Of a DNA stretch of 26,469 nt, positions 23,897 to 26,469 are shown in pieces. This DNA is from KBS-96 sp049585195 (GTDB taxonomy: Bacteria > Acidobacteriota > Terriglobia > Bryobacterales > Bryobacteraceae). The stretch lies in the NCBI GenBank assembly GCA_049585195.1, contig JBAUZG010000378.1, forward strand, positions 1-26,469, read 5' to 3'. The notes under the pieces are model-generated. The model saw nothing but the letters and a program-made list of their open reading frames with translations. It was not told the DNA's origin and did no database searches. Positions within the stretch are counted from its first letter, which is position 1. Each line of letters begins with the position of its first letter. The position numbers and the translations under genes are program-made.

Positions 23897-26469
23897 TTAG
23901 AACGAGAAGCGCAACGCGAATTGCAAATCGCGCGGCGTGCTGCCGGTTCGGGTGCTGGTGATCGTGCCGATGCTAGTGGTTCCCAATGTCGCGGCCGGAA
24001 GTGCGAAGTTGGGGGTATTCGTTATGTTATACGCCTCAAACCGCGATTGCAGCGTATAGCGCTCATGGATTTTGAAATCCTTGAAGATGGAACAATCCAA
24101 GTGGCGGAACGGCGGCCCCGTTAGGATATTGCGTCCCTCCGATCCAATCGTCCCGATCGCCTGCGGTGCGAAGGCGGCCGGATTGAACCATTCGTTGATG
24201 GTCGGATTTGCAAGATACGGATCGCCGACCACATTGGGACGGTCGCTGCTGACGCCGGTGTTGCTCTGCGGAGTGGAATTCAGCACCGAGAAGGGGGAAC
24301 CCGTCTGATAGACCGCGATGGCGTTGAAATGCCAACCTTTCAAGGCGCCGGCCTCCCAACCCGTCAGGCTGCTGCCGAACGGCAGGGCATAGTTCAACAT
24401 CAACGAGAACCGCTGGCGGATGTCCAGGTCCGTATTGCCCCACTCCAATTTGCCGTACTGTGAGGGAATGGCGCTGTAGTAGCCGCCTCCCGTCGAGTAA
24501 CTCTGGAAATCGCCAGTCGAGTGGCCCCATGTGTAGCTGCCGATAAACGTCAGGCCATGCGAGAGCCGGTGCTCGACGGTTGTCAACAAGGCATCGTAAT
24601 TCGTCGCGCCAAACGAAGACACCATATAGATGCCGGTGACGTTCGGCAACACGCTGTAATAGGGCCGTTTCGTGACATAGCTGTTTAACGGCGGCGGCTG
24701 GGGCGGCGCCACATTGATATTGGGTACGATGCGCAGCGCGCGTGCGAACTCACCCACGTAAGCTACCGTCACCACCGTCCCCTTGAACGCATGCTCGAGA
24801 TTCAAGTTGACCTGATTCACGCGGGAGTTCTTGTAATCCTGCTGTATCCCGTATCGCGAGGACGCCACCGCCGCGTTCGACGGCAGCGGGAGGGGCGTGG
24901 ACAGCCCAACAGTCTCAACATTGGGCGAGTATGTGTTGTACAGGGGCGGATTCAGAAATGGGAACAGCGGCCCCGTCTGATCGTTGAAGTAGACGAGCGC
25001 ATATCCGCCTCGCAGCACCGTGTCGTGACCGAGGCTCGCGGCAAAGCCAAAGCGAGGAGCTAGATTTGCGAAATCGGTCTTGACGTTACAGGTCGCGGAA
25101 ACCCCGTTCTGATTCGCGGTCAGAAGCGTCGCTCTATTCGGGTCGAAGCAGGAAAACTGCTGGTTCCCGCTGGCATCGATGTAGGGAGTGAAGACGTCGT
25201 AGCGGAGGCCCATGTTCAAAGTGAGCCAGGGTTTCAGGCGCCAATTGTCTTGGACGTAAGCGCTCGGCTCCCATCTCTCAAAATAGTAAGCGGATAGCAG
25301 AACGCTCCGCGAAACGGAGTACGCATCCCCTTCGAAGAAGTTGACCAGGGGAATCGCCGCCGTCGGAACTCCCGTTACGCCGGGAAGAGCTGTGAAACTG
25401 AAGCTGCCCGGACCGGATCCGTTCTGGAAGTTGTAGACGCGCCGGCGTATCAGTTGGGCCCCATACTTGATGGTGTGTTTGCCGATCGTTTGGGACAGTG
25501 AGCCCTCGTACTGGAATATGTTGTCGAGATCGATCAACGGCAGCGAGCCGCAGTTCCCCATTCCTGTGTAGTTGGTAATGCTGACCTGGGAAAGGCAAGC
25601 CGTCGTGTTGTTGATATTGGCGCCAACGATGCCGAACTGATTCCCAAGGTCTTGCCCATAATTGAGCGGGTAGGAGGCGTTGTTGATCCGCGTGTAGCCC
25701 ACTCGAAGCTCGACGACCTTGTTGGCGCCCCACATGTGCGTATGCGACAGCAGGACTTGCTGCGACAAATCTGGCGCCGTTCCCGGATAAGACGCAGAGC
25801 TGCCACCGGGCTGAATCCCGTTGACCTCCGGGAAACTATCCGGCGTGACGGTGTTCACCTTGTTAAAGCTGTACCGCGCGGTGAGCCGGTCCTTATCCGA
25901 AAAATTCTGATCCCCGCGGACGTCAAATGTGTTGCTGTTCTGGGTATGGTTCGGGCTGGAAGCATAGTTGTTGATTGTACCCGGCAGATTCGGCGCCGGA
26001 TAAAGCGCGAAATACTTCAGTGCGATCGGGTTGAGCTGATTGGCCGACAAGACAGGTCCCCCGATGTCGGACAGATTTCCAGGGTGCTGTTGCTCGAACA
26101 GCGTTGGCACTGTACTGACATACGCGACGGCTTGGACGATTCGATAACCATCGTAGTCAGCAAAGAAGAAGGTTTTGTCTTTGCGAATGGGCCCGCCGAA
26201 GGCCCCGCCAAACTGATTTTGCCGGTACTCGGCATTGGCGCCAGGTTTGGTGAAGAAGTTCACGGCGTCGAACTCGCTGTTGCGGACAAATTCGTATGCC
26301 GCACCATGAAAGTCATTCGTGCCGGACTTAGTAATTACGTTGACTACGGCGCCTGGCGTCTTGCCGACCTCGGCAGGGTAGTCGTTGGTTTGCACCTGAA
26401 ATTCGGCGATGGCCTCGACGCCAGGCCGTATACCCGTGCTACCGATCGATTTCTCATTGTTGTCTAGAC
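23897..26469 (-). CDS. Oar-like TonB-dependent outer-membrane receptor, N-terminus beyond the window
   Basis: About 856 residues are visible; the frame is open to the window edge. The visible N-terminal part is the end of the plug (GVEAIAEFQVQTNDYPAEVG, then KTPGAVVNVITKSGTNDFHG), typical of Oar/CarboxypepD_reg receptors of acidobacteria. The remainder is a beta-barrel with aromatic girdle repeats (HAYNITNTPNF-type turns, LQSRFEAYNITN) and ends in the outer-membrane signature ALRFSF with a terminal Phe. It would take up an oligomer released by the enzymes encoded downstream. It is the first visible gene of the minus-strand operon; the promoter and any regulatory N-terminal domain lie outside. 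Confidence 0.93.
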   Translation of the reverse strand, partial: LDNNEKSIGSTGIRPGVEAIAEFQVQTNDYPAEVGKTPGAVVNVITKSGTNDFHGAAYEFVRNSEFDAVNFFTKPGANAEYRQNQFGGAFGGPIRKDKTFFFADYDGYRIVQAVAYVSTVPTLFEQQHPGNLSDIGGPVLSANQLNPIALKYFALYPAPNLPGTINNYASSPNHTQNSNTFDVRGDQNFSDKDRLTARYSFNKVNTVTPDSFPEVNGIQPGGSSASYPGTAPDLSQQVLLSHTHMWGANKVVELRVGYTRINNASYPLNYGQDLGNQFGIVGANINNTTACLSQVSITNYTGMGNCGSLPLIDLDNIFQYEGSLSQTIGKHTIKYGAQLIRRRVYNFQNGSGPGSFSFTALPGVTGVPTAAIPLVNFFEGDAYSVSRSVLLSAYYFERWEPSAYVQDNWRLKPWLTLNMGLRYDVFTPYIDASGNQQFSCFDPNRATLLTANQNGVSATCNVKTDFANLAPRFGFAASLGHDTVLRGGYALVYFNDQTGPLFPFLNPPLYNTYSPNVETVGLSTPLPLPSNAAVASSRYGIQQDYKNSRVNQVNLNLEHAFKGTVVTVAYVGEFARALRIVPNINVAPPQPPPLNSYVTKRPYYSVLPNVTGIYMVSSFGATNYDALLTTVEHRLSHGLTFIGSYTWGHSTGDFQSYSTGGGYYSAIPSQYGKLEWGNTDLDIRQRFSLMLNYALPFGSSLTGWEAGALKGWHFNAIAVYQTGSPFSVLNSTPQSNTGVSSDRPNVVGDPYLANPTINEWFNPAAFAPQAIGTIGSEGRNILTGPPFRHLDCSIFKDFKIHERYTLQSRFEAYNITNTPNFALPAATLGTTSIGTITSTRTGSTPRDLQFALRFSF

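Noticed and set aside
25652..26467. 271-residue plus-strand frame
   Set aside because: Antisense of the TonB receptor, which has clear family motifs; no ribosome-binding site.
1..26469. CRISPR array, phage genes, toxin-antitoxin pair or conventional defence system
   Set aside because: No regularly spaced repeats, phage structural genes or paired small toxin/antitoxin frames were seen.

Overview
The window looks like chromosomal DNA of an acidobacterium, probably a Solibacter/Bryobacter-like soil lineage. The evidence is two copies of the PadR + 'acidobacterial duplicated orphan permease' (ADOP) pair, a third ADOP fragment, an Oar-like TonB-dependent receptor, and many exported hydrolases. 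This is an inference from gene families only; no marker gene fixes the species.

Layout. 1-1350: end of an unknown protein, a small basic protein, a class II tRNA gene whose anticodon reads UGG, and a coiled-coil/winged-helix gene behind a structured 5' leader. 1411-2536: an IS1595-type insertion sequence with a frame-split transposase. 2672-3104: a short ssb with its terminator, then about 600 bases with nothing recognisable. 3718-6620: an intact PadR-ADOP pair with a promoter and a palindromic operator. 6713-11899: a second PadR-ADOP pair bracketed by two direct copies of a degenerate ~100-bp repeat. Its ADOP gene is destroyed by a lost start codon, a frameshift and an IS701-type element that carries a WYL-like passenger gene. 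11922-13617: an ADOP 3' fragment fused tail-to-tail to a truncated GT-C glycosyltransferase. 13802-15663: an exported SRPBCC-like protein, a decayed membrane protein, a four-helix membrane protein and the third repeat copy.

16100-26469 (minus strand): a closely packed run of seven genes: TonB receptor, class C beta-lactamase-like serine hydrolase, NamZ-type exo-muramidase (DUF1343), PIG-L deacetylase, AmiE-like serine hydrolase, M28 peptidase and alpha/beta hydrolase. All members whose N-terminus can be seen have export signals. The NamZ + AmiE-like pairing resembles the muropeptide-recycling genes of Bacillus (ybbC/ybbE). The run is read here as an envelope or extracellular muropeptide/amino-sugar scavenging operon. 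Two of its seven members (AmiE-like, alpha/beta hydrolase) are decayed.

The middle of the window (8.4-20 kb) is strikingly eroded: at least six broken genes, some by nonsense substitutions, which indel-type sequencing errors alone would not explain. Five neighbouring large genes are intact.
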